Origin: Natronomonas gomsonensis
Lineage (GTDB): Archaea > Halobacteriota > Halobacteria > Halobacteriales > Haloarculaceae
Reading direction: 5' to 3'
Length of the DNA stretch: 64,000 nt
Assembly (NCBI RefSeq): GCF_024300825.1
Contig: NZ_CP101323.1
Location: 1,984,001 to 2,048,000 of the forward strand
Both the position numbers and the translations under genes were made by a program. Under the pieces are notes generated by a model. The model worked only from the letters and a program-made list of their open reading frames with translations. It had not been told where the DNA came from and ran no database searches. Each line of letters opens with the position of its first letter. The stretch's first letter is position 1. Below, in pieces: positions 18,137 to 27,689 of the stretch.

Positions 18137-19213
18137 TCAGTTCGACGGCTCCGGGAGTTTGTCAATCTCTGCCTGCCTGCGGTCGTCGTTCAGCGGCAGG
18201 TAGTCGTTGGTCTCGACGAACATCTGCTGGCCGTAGTCGCTGAGAATCATCCGAAGGAAGGCGGCCTCCTTGTCGGAGGTGCCGTCCCACGTGTAGCAGT
18301 GCAGCGCCCGCGACAGCGGGTAATCGAGGGTTCCGAAGTCGTCGGGGTACTCGTACAGCGTCCCTTCGATTTCGAGGTCGATGGCCGGCGTCGCGTCGTC
18401 GACGAAGGCGAGGGCGATGTACGCAATCGCGTTGTCGGAGTTGTCGACGAGCGTCTTGACCTGCTGGTTTTGGCCCTTTCGGGTGTCGACACCGGGCATC
18501 TCGGCGTCGGGGTCGCCGAGGACGTTCGCGCGGAACGAGGTGTCGGTCCCGGAGCCGACCGCACGACCGACGGCCTGAATTTCCTTGTCGGGGCCGCCGA
18601 ACTCCGACCAGTTCGTGACGTTGCCGCGGTAGATGTCCTGGATGTCCGAGAGCGTCAACTGCGTGATGCCCGCCTCGTACAGTTCGGAACTGACGATGAT
18701 GGGTTGGGCGTCGATGGCGACGACGTGGTCCGTAAACGGTTCGAGTTCGGACTCCGGTCGGTCGGGGAACTCCGCGCTGACGGGGGCGCTCGCGTCACCG
18801 ATGTCGACCTGTCCCTTTTCGAGCTTTTCGAGACCGACACCCGTGTGGTTCAGACCGACGCTGACGAAGAACGGCGGGGTGCCCTCCTCGCCGCTGGGTT
18901 CGAAGCCGTAGAGGCCGGCCCAGTAGTCGGCCATGTTCTTGTCCGTCTCGATGCCGTACTGGCTGGGACCCCAGTACTCCTCGTCGGAAGCCGGCGCGTT
19001 GCCGTTCCACAGCGACCCACCGCGACTCGTTATCGGGTACACCGTCGAAGAGCCGTCGGCGGTCAGCGGGGCGGTACCCGAATCGTCGGCCGACCCGGTC
19101 CCCTCGTCGCCGCCCAGACAGCCAGCAAGCGATGCTACCCCGGCGGCGCCGGTCGCGAGAATCATTTTCCGCCGCGATACAGCCACGCTCGGACGCTCTG
19201 AGTCCTGCGTCAT
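18137..19213 (-). CDS. pstS: Phosphate-binding lipoprotein PstS
   Basis: A 358-residue solute-binding protein exported by Tat (VSRRKMILATGAAGVASLAGC, with a lipobox Cys). The mature part has DGSSTVYPIT at its start, the phosphate-contact motif of PstS, and RAVGSGTDTSFRANV. It would capture phosphate at the outer face and deliver it to PstCA. ATG 19213 is preferred over the GTG at 19216. It is the first gene of pstS-C-A-B-phoU-phoU(AbrB). Confidence 0.94.
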   Translation of the reverse strand: MTQDSERPSVAVSRRKMILATGAAGVASLAGCLGGDEGTGSADDSGTAPLTADGSSTVYPITSRGGSLWNGNAPASDEEYWGPSQYGIETDKNMADYWAGLYGFEPSGEEGTPPFFVSVGLNHTGVGLEKLEKGQVDIGDASAPVSAEFPDRPESELEPFTDHVVAIDAQPIIVSSELYEAGITQLTLSDIQDIYRGNVTNWSEFGGPDKEIQAVGRAVGSGTDTSFRANVLGDPDAEMPGVDTRKGQNQQVKTLVDNSDNAIAYIALAFVDDATPAIDLEIEGTLYEYPDDFGTLDYPLSRALHCYTWDGTSDKEAAFLRMILSDYGQQMFVETNDYLPLNDDRRQAEIDKLPEPSN

Positions 19214-19246
19214 CACCTGATGAGAACGGAACTGGTACTAAACCGG

Positions 19247-19256
19247 TTTATAATAG
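19247..19256 (-). promoter_or_regulatory. TATA box of the pst operon
   Basis: The minus strand reads CTATTATAAA, 34-43 bases before the pstS ATG, implying a leader of about ten bases. I could not assign a phosphate-response box with confidence. Confidence 0.5.
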
Positions 19257-19321
19257 CCCTATCACCGGATACTGTTCGTCGGGTACGGCTCACGTCCTGC
19301 ACAGAGGACAACGTACGACTC

Positions 19322-19341
19322 CGAGTGCTATCGAGTGCTAT
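19322..19341. repeat. Tandem 10-bp repeat between pstS and arsR
   Basis: CGAGTGCTAT occurs twice in direct succession, followed by TATATA-like sequence. It lies in the 293-base gap between divergent pstS and arsR. Two copies on one helical turn could bind a regulator; which gene it serves is unknown. Confidence 0.4.
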
Positions 19342-19506
19342 ATACCGCACATAGCGTGGCGTCGATTGCACGGGGTGGGGGAAGCGAGCTTTGGTGTGTA
19401 GAGTCAATTTAGCTGCTGCTCAAGCTTTTCTTATACTCTGCCCTATAGACATGCTTTTAACGCCTTATCGAAACAATTACTTGAGAGTCTGTTCAACTGT
19501 TTTCCG

Positions 19507-19902
19507 ATGGCACAAGCCACGGAACGACTCCAGCGGTACCTCGAAGACGAACTCGGGGAGTGTCGCAGCGAGGACGTCGAGCGTCGCCTCGAGGAACTCG
19601 GGGCCCTCGAACGCGCGCTTGGGGAGGCCCGCGTCGAGGCGGAACTCGGCGTGCTCTCGGCGCTGGCAAACGAGACGCGCTACACGCTCGTCCGCGTGCT
19701 CGTCGCCGCGGGCGAGGAGTTGTGCGTCTGTGAACTGACGCCGCTCGTCGACGTGAGCGAGAGCGGTCTCAGCCACGCGCTGTCGAACCTCGTCGACTCG
19801 GGCCTCGTCGAGGGTCGAAAGGAGGGCCGCTGGAAGAAGTACCGAGCGACCAACCGCGCCGTCGCGCTCGTCACCGTCCTCGAGGGCAGCATCGATGAGT
19901 AA
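19507..19902 (+). CDS. arsR: ArsR family arsenic-responsive repressor
   Basis: A 131-residue winged-helix protein of the ArsR/SmtB family. The helix-turn-helix is VSESGLSHALSNLVDSGLV. The metalloid-binding motif of ArsR appears as ELCVCEL (Cys about 78 and 80). An extra N-terminal helix of 35 residues precedes the core. It overlaps the acr3 gene by eight bases, so both are one operon. It would release its operator when As(III) binds the Cys pair. Upstream sequence is AT-rich from 19,400 on. Confidence 0.9.
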   Translation: MAQATERLQRYLEDELGECRSEDVERRLEELGALERALGEARVEAELGVLSALANETRYTLVRVLVAAGEELCVCELTPLVDVSESGLSHALSNLVDSGLVEGRKEGRWKKYRATNRAVALVTVLEGSIDE

Positions 19903-21055
19903 CGCCCACGAGCACGGCCCGGATTGTGACTGTGAGAGCTGTGGGGACCCGCGGTCGATGGACTTCCTCGATAAGTACCTCACCGTCTGGATTTTCGGCG
20001 CGATGGCCCTCGGCGTCGGGTTGGGCTTTCTCGCCCCCGGCGTCACCGAGCCGATTCAGGAGTTCCACCTCGTCGAAATCGGCCTCATCTTGATGATGTA
20101 CCCGCCACTGGCGAAAGCCGACTACTCGAAGCTCCCGACGGTGTTCTCGAACTGGCGGGTGTTGAGCCTCAGTCTCGTCCAGAACTGGCTCATCGGCCCG
20201 ACGCTGATGTTCGGGTTGGCCGTCTTCTTTTTCAGCGGTCTCGTTCCCGGCCTGCCGGCCCGCCCCGAGTACTTCCTCGGATTGGTGTTCATCGGGATGG
20301 CCCGCTGTATCGCGATGGTGCTTGTCTGGAACGAACTCGCCGAAGGCTCCACCGAGTACGTCACCGGACTCGTCGCGTTCAACAGCCTCTTTCAGATACT
20401 CACCTACGGCGTCTACGTCTGGTTCTTCGCGCTCGTGTTGCCGCCGCTGTTGGGCATGGAGACGCTCGTCGCGGGCATCACGACCTTCGACATCACCATC
20501 GGACAGGTCTTCTGGGCCATCGCCGTCTTCCTCGGCATCCCCTTCGCCGGGGGCTTCCTGACCCGCACGGTCGGCACCCGAGTCAAGAGCGAGCAGTGGT
20601 ACGACGAATCGCTCGTCCCGAAAATCGACCCGCTCACGCTCGTCGCCTTGCTCTTTACCGTCGTCGTGATGTTCGCCACCCAGGGCGGCGCCATCGTCGA
20701 CCAGCCGACCGACGTGCTGTTGCTCGCCGTTCCGCTGACGATTTACTTCGTCGTGATGTTCCTCGTCAGTTTCGCGATGGGACGTGGCATCGGCGCCAAC
20801 TACTCGACGACGACCGCCATCGGCTTCACCGCCGCATCGAACAACTTCGAGTTGGCCATCGCCGTCGCCGTCGCCGTCTTCGGCGTCGGCTCCGGCGTCG
20901 CCTTCGCCACCGTCGTCGGCCCGCTCATCGAGGTGCCTGTCTTACTCGCCTTGGTCAACGTCGCGCTGTACTTCCAGCGCCGGTTCGACTGGAGCGGCTT
21001 CGAAACCGGCAGTCTCGACGACTCGACGACCGAACCCACGACGAACGACGATTAA
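19895..21055 (+). CDS. acr3: ACR3-type arsenite efflux permease
   Basis: A 386-residue transporter with about ten transmembrane helices. The ACR3 signature GMARCIAMVLVWNELA contains the conserved Cys of the family. LVAFNSLFQILTYGVY and TAASNNFELAIAVA are further matches. The cytoplasmic N-terminus carries CDCESCGDP, a possible metal-binding extra. It pumps arsenite out using the ion gradient, working with ArsC. Confidence 0.95.
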   Translation: MSNAHEHGPDCDCESCGDPRSMDFLDKYLTVWIFGAMALGVGLGFLAPGVTEPIQEFHLVEIGLILMMYPPLAKADYSKLPTVFSNWRVLSLSLVQNWLIGPTLMFGLAVFFFSGLVPGLPARPEYFLGLVFIGMARCIAMVLVWNELAEGSTEYVTGLVAFNSLFQILTYGVYVWFFALVLPPLLGMETLVAGITTFDITIGQVFWAIAVFLGIPFAGGFLTRTVGTRVKSEQWYDESLVPKIDPLTLVALLFTVVVMFATQGGAIVDQPTDVLLLAVPLTIYFVVMFLVSFAMGRGIGANYSTTTAIGFTAASNNFELAIAVAVAVFGVGSGVAFATVVGPLIEVPVLLALVNVALYFQRRFDWSGFETGSLDDSTTEPTTNDD

Positions 21056-21056
21056 C

Positions 21057-21500
21057 ATGTCCACCAACGACACCACCGACCCGGTTCGCATCGCCTTCAT
21101 GTGCGTCCAGAACGCCGGACGCTCCCAGATGTCGACGGCTTTCGCCGAACGCGAACGACGGCGGCGCGGCCTCGAAGATCGTATCGAAATCCTCACCGGC
21201 GGCACCGACCCCGCCGACGCCGTCCACGAGGAAGTCATCGAGGTGATGGACGAGGTGGGCTTGGACCTCTCGGAGCGCAAGCCACGAGAAATCACCGTCG
21301 AGGAACTGAACTCGTGTGAGTACGTCGCGACGATGGGGTGTTCGACGTTAGATGTCGGCGACGTCGACGACGGCGTCGACGTTCACGACTGGGCGCTGAC
21401 CGACCCCGACGGGAAGGAACTCGAGGACGTCCGTGAGATTCGAGACGAAATCGAACGGAAGGTGGCCGCGCTGTTCGACGAAATCGAGTCGTCAACCTGA
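21057..21500 (+). CDS. arsC: Arsenate reductase, LMW-phosphatase type
   Basis: A 147-residue protein with the phosphatase loop CVQNAGRS (Cys16 and Arg22) and the downstream acid motif WALTDPDG. Two further Cys residues (about 87 and 95, in NSCEYVATMGCS) lie where thioredoxin-coupled ArsC proteins hold resolving cysteines. It would reduce arsenate to arsenite, which ACR3 exports. The ATG is two bases after the acr3 stop. Confidence 0.9.
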   Translation: MSTNDTTDPVRIAFMCVQNAGRSQMSTAFAERERRRRGLEDRIEILTGGTDPADAVHEEVIEVMDEVGLDLSERKPREITVEELNSCEYVATMGCSTLDVGDVDDGVDVHDWALTDPDGKELEDVREIRDEIERKVAALFDEIESST

Positions 21501-21664
21501 CCGGCTGGGGTCCGCCCGCAACCCGTCCCCTGAGATACGGACACACAGAGAGGACAGCGGAACACCCCGTATCCCCTGATAGCGGCACGAAGAGAGCGTT
21601 TAACGTAATTATTTGGACGCTTCTGCTAGTGGATTTTTACCCATCCTCCTGTCAGTGAGCGGTG

Positions 21665-23542
21665 ATGACTGCGGGACAGAGCGGACGGCAGAAGCGAACC
21701 GAACCGACGACATCGACGCGGCGGGCGGTCCTACAGGCCGCCGGCGCCGGGTCGGCGATGGGTGCACTGGCGATGCTGTTTTCGAGCAGCGCGGCGGCCA
21801 ACAACGCCGACCCACACGGAGCGGCGGCGGCCGACGACATCTTCGATGTCGACCGAACGAGCGAAGCGGTGTATCCCCAATCGGTCGCGAGCGGCGGGCC
21901 CACACCGAGCGGCGCCATCGTCTGGACGCGAATCGACCCGGCCGCCTACGAGGGTGACCAGCCGGTCGGCCTGCAGGTGACGCCCGCCCCGGACCGCGAG
22001 ACGGCAAACACCGACGCCGACTTCTCGACGGCCGAGACGCGACACTTCCGGGTACCGTCGTCGGCGTTCGGCCCCGACTCCGATTACACGCTGAACGTCG
22101 ATTTGGACGGCGAACTCGACGCTGACACCTTCTACTTCTACCGGTTCGTCTACGACGGCGACGCCTCGCCGGTCGGCCGCCTGCGGACCCTACCGGACCC
22201 CGAGGCCGACCCCGACCGACTGAAACTCGCGTGTGCGTCCTGTAACAACTACCTCCACGGCTACTTCGGCGGGTTCGCACACATTGCCCGCGAGGACGCC
22301 GACTACCTGCTTCACCTCGGCGACTTCGTCTACGAGTACGGCGGCGCGGGCAACCAACCTGACCGGGACATCCAGTTGCCCTCGGGCAACGACGTGGCCC
22401 ACACCCTCGCTGACTTCCGGACCATCCACCGCACCTACCGCGCCGACGAGCACATGCAGGCGGCGCTGGCCCGCCACACCCTCGTGATGACCTGGGACGA
22501 CCACGAAATCGTCAACAACCGCTGGTGGAACTACGAGACGGGTGCGCCGAACACCGCCTCCCACCCCTACGGCGACGACCCCGAGAAGATGCGACGGCTG
22601 TACGTCGAGGGCATCGAGGCGCTGGCCGAATACGTCCCGTTCCGCGTCGAGTACGACCGCACAGCCGAGGACCTCCACGAGCGGTTCCGCCTGTACCGCT
22701 CGCTCGAATTCGGCCAACTCGCGGAGCTGTTCATGACCGACGAGCGCCTGTATCGTTCGCCGCCGCCCGAAGACGAGTTCGGCCAACGCGACATCGCCGC
22801 CCCACCCGCTCGCAACGTCGACGACCCCGACCGGACGATGCTCGGCGGCGACCAACGGGAGTGGTTCCTCGACGGCGTCACGGAGTCGGCGGCGACGTGG
22901 AAGGTGTGGGGCAACTCCGTGTTGAACGCCGCGTTGAAGGCCACCAACGCCGGCGAGCAGGGGAGTTTCTTCGTGAACTACGACGCGTGGGACGGCTACG
23001 AACACGAACGGCAACTCATCATGGGCGAGTTCCAGCGGGCCGCCCGCGGCCGCGACGGCGCGCTCAACCTCATCACGCTGACCGGCGACATGCACGCCTA
23101 CGTCGCCGCCTACGCGAAGACCGACTACCGCGACCCCGAGCATCAACAGCCGCTTCCGGGCGCCGAGGCCGACCGCGTCGGCGTCGAATTCATGTCGCCC
23201 GGCATCACGAGCGACAACCTCGGCGCACAGACACCGACGCCTCCGGACCTCGAAGAGGACGCCGCCGAACTGCTCGTCGAATCCCAGAACCCTCACATCG
23301 AGTGGTTCAACTGGTCGCGGTACGGCTACACCACCGTCGAGTTCACCGACGACGCGGCCGTCTACACCGCCTACGGCGTCGACCGGACCGTCGACGGCGC
23401 CGACGCGCCCAAGCGCCTCCTGCGAAGCTATCGCGTCCCCGAAGGCGAGGTCCAACTGGAGGAACTCCGCGGCGGACCGCTGCCGACGCTTCCGGAGACG
23501 CTGCCCGGCGCCGGCGACCTGTCTGGAGGTGTCGACCGATGA
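21665..23542 (+). CDS. phoD: Secreted PhoD-type alkaline phosphatase
   Basis: A 625-residue Tat-exported phosphodiesterase/phosphatase. The signal is TSTRRAVLQAAGAGSA followed by a hydrophobic stretch. PhoD marks are VYPQSVASGGPTPSGAIVW near the N-terminus, the metal-binding HLGDFVYEYG, MTWDDHEIVNNRW, and TGDMHAY toward the end. GTG 21662 is an alternative start. It overlaps the next phosphatase by ATGA. It would free phosphate from organic phosphates outside the cell. Confidence 0.9.
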   Translation: MTAGQSGRQKRTEPTTSTRRAVLQAAGAGSAMGALAMLFSSSAAANNADPHGAAAADDIFDVDRTSEAVYPQSVASGGPTPSGAIVWTRIDPAAYEGDQPVGLQVTPAPDRETANTDADFSTAETRHFRVPSSAFGPDSDYTLNVDLDGELDADTFYFYRFVYDGDASPVGRLRTLPDPEADPDRLKLACASCNNYLHGYFGGFAHIAREDADYLLHLGDFVYEYGGAGNQPDRDIQLPSGNDVAHTLADFRTIHRTYRADEHMQAALARHTLVMTWDDHEIVNNRWWNYETGAPNTASHPYGDDPEKMRRLYVEGIEALAEYVPFRVEYDRTAEDLHERFRLYRSLEFGQLAELFMTDERLYRSPPPEDEFGQRDIAAPPARNVDDPDRTMLGGDQREWFLDGVTESAATWKVWGNSVLNAALKATNAGEQGSFFVNYDAWDGYEHERQLIMGEFQRAARGRDGALNLITLTGDMHAYVAAYAKTDYRDPEHQQPLPGAEADRVGVEFMSPGITSDNLGAQTPTPPDLEEDAAELLVESQNPHIEWFNWSRYGYTTVEFTDDAAVYTAYGVDRTVDGADAPKRLLRSYRVPEGEVQLEELRGGPLPTLPETLPGAGDLSGGVDR

Positions 23543-25359
23543 GCGACGACCTCTCGCGGCGTGGGGTCCTGAAGGGCGTCGCCGCCGCCTCCACGACGCC
23601 GTTTCTCGTTTCCTCGGCCGCCGGTCAAGTCGAGGTCCCCGACGGGCCGGCGGGCGTCCACGTCGCCTACGGCCGCGACCCCGCGACGACGCTCCGCGTG
23701 GGATGGACGGGCGCGCCGGCGGCCGACGCCCGCCTCGAAATCGGCGAGCAGGACGCGCCGGCGACGACCGTCAGCGCCACCCCACGGCCGGTTCCGGGGA
23801 AGGAAGCGGTCGCCTACAGCGCGACCGTGACGGGACTGGACCCGGCGACGACTTACGAGTACGCGGCCGCCCTCGACGACCGCCGCTCGGAGTCCTTTAC
23901 CGTCTCGACGGCCGACCCCGAATCCGGGTTTTCGGTCACCGCCGTCGGCGACCACGGCGTCGCCGACCCGAACAACCCCTTCCAGCGGGCCAACACCGAC
24001 GACCCCCAGCGCGTGATGGCGACCGCCGCCGAACGCGACCCCGACGTACAGTTGCTCCCCGGCGACGTGGCCTACGCCAACGGCAAGCCCTCGACGTGGG
24101 AGCTGTACTTCGAGACCTTCGAATCGTTTTACGCCGAGACGCCGTTCATGACCGTCCCCGGCAACCACGAGGCCGAACCCGGGACGGGACTGCTCCAGTA
24201 CGACCGCCGACTCAACGACCTGATGCCCGTCGACGACACCCTCGGCCTCGATGACCTCCAGCACGAACAGCGGTGGTATCACTTCGACTACGACAACACC
24301 CGCTTTATCGGCCTCTCGACGACCACCGACGGCTGTGGCGACGTGGGCCGCGGCGAGGAGTTCGTCCCCATCTACGACCCCCGCTGTGAGTTCGGCGGAC
24401 TCACCTACGGCGACGTACAGGAACGGTTCCTCGAAGCGACACTGGAAGACGCCGCCGAGGACGACGACCTGACGTGGACGGTCGTCTACTTCCACGGCCC
24501 GCTGTGGACGGACTCACCGGACCACGCACCGCGCAGTCTCCTCCGGGACCGCTGGGGGAGGCTGTTCGACGAGTACGGCGTCGACCTCGTGTTGTGCGGC
24601 GACAACCACGTCTACGAGCGGACGAAACCAATCGAGGCCCGCCCGGACCGCGAGGACTACGGTCCCGATTCGGCGTGGAACTGGGAGTCGCCCTACGGGA
24701 CGACGTTCGTCACCAACGGCACCGGCGGCACCTCCCACTACGGGTTCGGCAACACCGCCCCCAGCGACTACCTCGCACGGCGGAGCAACCGCCACTTCGG
24801 CGTCACCGAACTCGACATCGACGACGAACGCATCCGCGTCGAGTACGTCACCAGCGAGACCGACGACGGCGACCCGGTCGTCGCCGACGCCTTCGAGATA
24901 CGGAAATCCGACGAATCCACCGAATCGGGCGTCCCCAAGCCCGAGCAAATCGACCGCTATGACGGCCCGGTGACCGAGGCACTCGTCGTCGAGGGCACCC
25001 GAACCGACGACGGGTCGGTGTTCACCGCCGGCCAACCCAACCAAATCGACCTCACCTTCGACGCGACGGAGGCCGTCCGGGTTCGGGACCGCATTCCGGC
25101 GGCGTGGGACGCCATCGCCGGCGACGCCGAACGAACCGAACCCGCCCCCGGCGACACGAAGTGGGTGTACTTCGAGATGGACGCGACGGAATCCGGGTCG
25201 GTCACCTACTTCGCAGAGGCGCCCGACGGCATCGGTTCGAGCGACCGCTACACCTTCGGCCCGTTTCAGGCGTACGACCCGACCGCCGAGGAGTGGCTGA
25301 CCGTCCCGGGGACGACCAGCGAGGAAACTGTCGTCGGCATCGATACCGGCGCGCTGTAA
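23539..25359 (+). CDS. Secreted purple-acid-phosphatase-like metallophosphoesterase
   Basis: A 606-residue protein with a Tat signal (SRRGVLKGVAAAS), then a fibronectin-III-like N-terminal domain (about 35-135) as in purple acid phosphatases, and a calcineurin-type catalytic domain. Metal-site motifs are VTAVGDHGV, LPGDVAYANG, VPGNHEAEPG, YFHGPLW and CGDNHVYER. The last 130 residues form a further beta-rich domain. The start overlaps phoD, so the two are co-translated. The substrate is probably phosphate esters. Confidence 0.87.
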   Translation: MSDDLSRRGVLKGVAAASTTPFLVSSAAGQVEVPDGPAGVHVAYGRDPATTLRVGWTGAPAADARLEIGEQDAPATTVSATPRPVPGKEAVAYSATVTGLDPATTYEYAAALDDRRSESFTVSTADPESGFSVTAVGDHGVADPNNPFQRANTDDPQRVMATAAERDPDVQLLPGDVAYANGKPSTWELYFETFESFYAETPFMTVPGNHEAEPGTGLLQYDRRLNDLMPVDDTLGLDDLQHEQRWYHFDYDNTRFIGLSTTTDGCGDVGRGEEFVPIYDPRCEFGGLTYGDVQERFLEATLEDAAEDDDLTWTVVYFHGPLWTDSPDHAPRSLLRDRWGRLFDEYGVDLVLCGDNHVYERTKPIEARPDREDYGPDSAWNWESPYGTTFVTNGTGGTSHYGFGNTAPSDYLARRSNRHFGVTELDIDDERIRVEYVTSETDDGDPVVADAFEIRKSDESTESGVPKPEQIDRYDGPVTEALVVEGTRTDDGSVFTAGQPNQIDLTFDATEAVRVRDRIPAAWDAIAGDAERTEPAPGDTKWVYFEMDATESGSVTYFAEAPDGIGSSDRYTFGPFQAYDPTAEEWLTVPGTTSEETVVGIDTGAL

Positions 25360-25402
25360 GCGACCGCCGGGAACTTTGTCGGTGGCGAGTCGACCGGTCA
25401 GT

Positions 25403-25711
25403 ATGGTCTCCGATGCGGCCGACATCGCACTGTTCGGCGCCTACCTCGTCCTCCTCGCCGCGGTGGCTGTCCAGCACTATCGCGGTGCGATTCCGCGACG
25501 CCGATTGACGATGCTCGTCGGCCTCTGCTGTACGTGGCTGGCCTACGGCCTACTCCAGTTGACCGACGGCGGGCCGTTGCCGTCCACCGGACCGCTGAAT
25601 CTCGCCTTCGATGGCCTCTCCATCGTCCTCCTCGTCGTCGGTCTGTTCTTGCTGTATCGGTGGTATCGGAGCCGTGAAAGTGGTGAGAAAGCACCCGAAA
25701 CGGGCGACTGA
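25403..25711 (+). CDS. Small membrane protein, unknown
   Basis: A 102-residue protein with three hydrophobic helices (about 8-25, 36-55, 68-88) and a charged C-terminal tail. It follows the phosphatase by 43 bases. No family recognised. The ATG at 25403 opens the first helix properly. Membrane location is clear, function is not. Confidence 0.6.
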   Translation: MVSDAADIALFGAYLVLLAAVAVQHYRGAIPRRRLTMLVGLCCTWLAYGLLQLTDGGPLPSTGPLNLAFDGLSIVLLVVGLFLLYRWYRSRESGEKAPETGD

Positions 25712-25915
25712 CTCGGTGACTACCGCGTCATCGCCGTCCACGTACCCGACGAGGACAGCTCATCATACCAACCCGACGGCACCGCAAAGCGCGTCCACGA
25801 GCCCACATCGAGAGACACGACATCACCGACGACGGGGCGGTGGGCCGGAAGCAGTAAATCGAGGTGACCGCTTCGAGAAGGTAGCTTCATACGGCGGAGT
25901 CATCAAATCCCGGTA

Positions 25916-26695
25916 ATGAACGGGGCGGTGGCGTATCTGGCTCGGTCGGAGACACGTATCGAACTGTTGTCGGTGTTGGCGGAGGGGCCGGCGGACAGTC
26001 GGGACCTCCGTGAGGAACTCGACGCGTCGCGGACCACCGTCTCGCGGACCCTCGATGGATTCATCGAACGGCAGTGGGTCACAGAAGAGAACAACGGCGG
26101 GCCGTACCGACTCACCGCACTCGGCGCTTACGTCCAGCGGGAGTTCTCCGACCTCTTAGATGCCTTCGAACTCGGAGACGACCTCGCACCGCTTTTGGGG
26201 CGCGTGAGCGCCGACGAATTCGACCTCGACCCGGCGGCACTGGCCGACGCCGACGTCGTCAAGGCGACGGCCGAACAGCCGCTGGCGCCGGTCGAACGGA
26301 CGATGGCCGCCCGGCAGAACTCCGATAGCATCCGTGAGTTCGCGACTGTCGTGATGCGGGACAGCGCAGACCTGGCACACGAGCGCATCGAAAGCGCGAC
26401 CGGCAACGACACCGTCGAGTTCGTCGTCGACGCCGCGGTTGTCGAGGCGATGCGTGAGGACCCGTCGTACGACGACTACCTCGACGCAGCGGCGAACACC
26501 GACGGCGCGGAGTACTACGTCCACGAGGATCTCCCGTACATGCTCGCGCTGCTCGACGACCGAGTCCTGTTCGGCGTCGTCGACGAGCGCGGCACGCCGC
26601 TTGCGCTCATCGAAAGCGACTCCGAGACGGTGTACGAGTGGGCCGAGTCGACCTTCGAACGGTACCGCGAGGAATCGGAACCCCTCGATACCTGA
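25916..26695 (+). CDS. HTH regulator with FilR1-type C-terminal domain
   Basis: A 259-residue protein. The N-terminal winged helix (about 1-75) has DLREELDASRTTVSRTLDGFIERQWV, and the C-terminal half resembles the FilR1 domain (PF08350) seen in methanogen and haloarchaeal regulators, with DGAEYYVHEDLPYMLALLDD. FilR1-type domains are thought to bind small ligands. The gene stands alone with a 200-base gap before it, where I see no credible gene. Confidence 0.82.
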   Translation: MNGAVAYLARSETRIELLSVLAEGPADSRDLREELDASRTTVSRTLDGFIERQWVTEENNGGPYRLTALGAYVQREFSDLLDAFELGDDLAPLLGRVSADEFDLDPAALADADVVKATAEQPLAPVERTMAARQNSDSIREFATVVMRDSADLAHERIESATGNDTVEFVVDAAVVEAMREDPSYDDYLDAAANTDGAEYYVHEDLPYMLALLDDRVLFGVVDERGTPLALIESDSETVYEWAESTFERYREESEPLDT

Positions 26696-26795
26696 ACTGT
26701 GCACGCCGTGCACATCGTGCAGACAGTAGCGTGAATACCACCCGGTCCATCGAGAAAAACGGTGGGGATGCACCCGACGCCAGTCGTCGGGGGAG

Positions 26796-27581
26796 TCAGT
26801 GGAGCCGAAGGCCGAACTCGGCTTCGAGCGTGTCGCGATACGTCTCAGGAGCGACCGCTCGCTCGCGTGTTTCACCGTCGACGACTTCGGTAAACGTCTC
26901 GGGCGTCAGCCGCTTGTAACCGCGTTCGGTGCCGACGTTGACGGTCGGGTCGCCCGTAAACGTCGACTCGGGGGCGGTCGCGAGGTGGTCACACGTCGCC
27001 GCGAAGTACGACAGCTGTCGGGGGTCAGTGGTGAAGATGTAGCGGTCGTCCCACGCCCCCTCGGAGCGCGTTTGAACGACGTACTCCGCGTCGGGGCGGT
27101 CGCTCTCGACGGTTCGCCACTCGATGCCGGCGCCGTCGGGGCCGACGCGGCCGCCGACCGGAAGCGGCTCTCGGAGTTTCGGCAGACCCAACCCCACGTC
27201 GACGACGTGCGGGCGGTCGAAGTCGACGAGAAGCGCGTGGTGGTTCGCCGGCGGTCGAGGGTCGCCGTCGTCGTCGAGGACGCAGGCGGCGATGCGGTCG
27301 GTGTCGAACCCGAGTTCCGCGAGCAGCCACCCGAAGAGGCCGTTCAACTCGAAGCAGAAGCCGCCGCGTTCGCGCTCGACGAGTTTCTCGTAGAGCGCTT
27401 CGAGTTCGAGCGTGATGCCTTCGCCGGAACGGTCGCCATAGGGGTCTCCGGTTATCGACAGCGTCTCGAAGGGCACCGTCCGGACGTGGGCCGACTGGAG
27501 CCGTTCGACCGTCTCGAACGTCGGCGGCCACGCCTCGGCGGGGTCGGCGCCGAGGCGGGCGAGATAGCGGTCGGGGTCCAT
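26796..27581 (-). CDS. nat: Arylamine N-acetyltransferase
   Basis: A 261-residue enzyme with the NAT catalytic triad: Cys in RGGFCFELN, His in NHHALLVDF and Asp in VVDVGLG. It transfers acetyl from acetyl-CoA to aromatic amines. Length matches the family (about 260-280). The ATG at 27581 begins MDPDRYLARLG, the typical family opening. It is divergent from the aldo/keto reductase gene with a 108-base shared promoter region. Confidence 0.9.
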   Translation of the reverse strand: MDPDRYLARLGADPAEAWPPTFETVERLQSAHVRTVPFETLSITGDPYGDRSGEGITLELEALYEKLVERERGGFCFELNGLFGWLLAELGFDTDRIAACVLDDDGDPRPPANHHALLVDFDRPHVVDVGLGLPKLREPLPVGGRVGPDGAGIEWRTVESDRPDAEYVVQTRSEGAWDDRYIFTTDPRQLSYFAATCDHLATAPESTFTGDPTVNVGTERGYKRLTPETFTEVVDGETRERAVAPETYRDTLEAEFGLRLH

Positions 27582-27689
27582 GTTCGGAGGTGAGGGCGAG
27601 TGCCACAAAAGCGCTCGCTGAAGCCGATTGCTGTAGCGGTCGTGATAGGTTCCGGGAACACACTTGACGCCAGCGCTCGAATGCGACAC

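Noticed and set aside
25712-25915. Gene-like sequence reading YRVIAVHVPDED between a membrane protein and the FilR1-type regulator
   Set aside because: It has no start, shifts frame and stops early. It could be a relic but there is too little to call.
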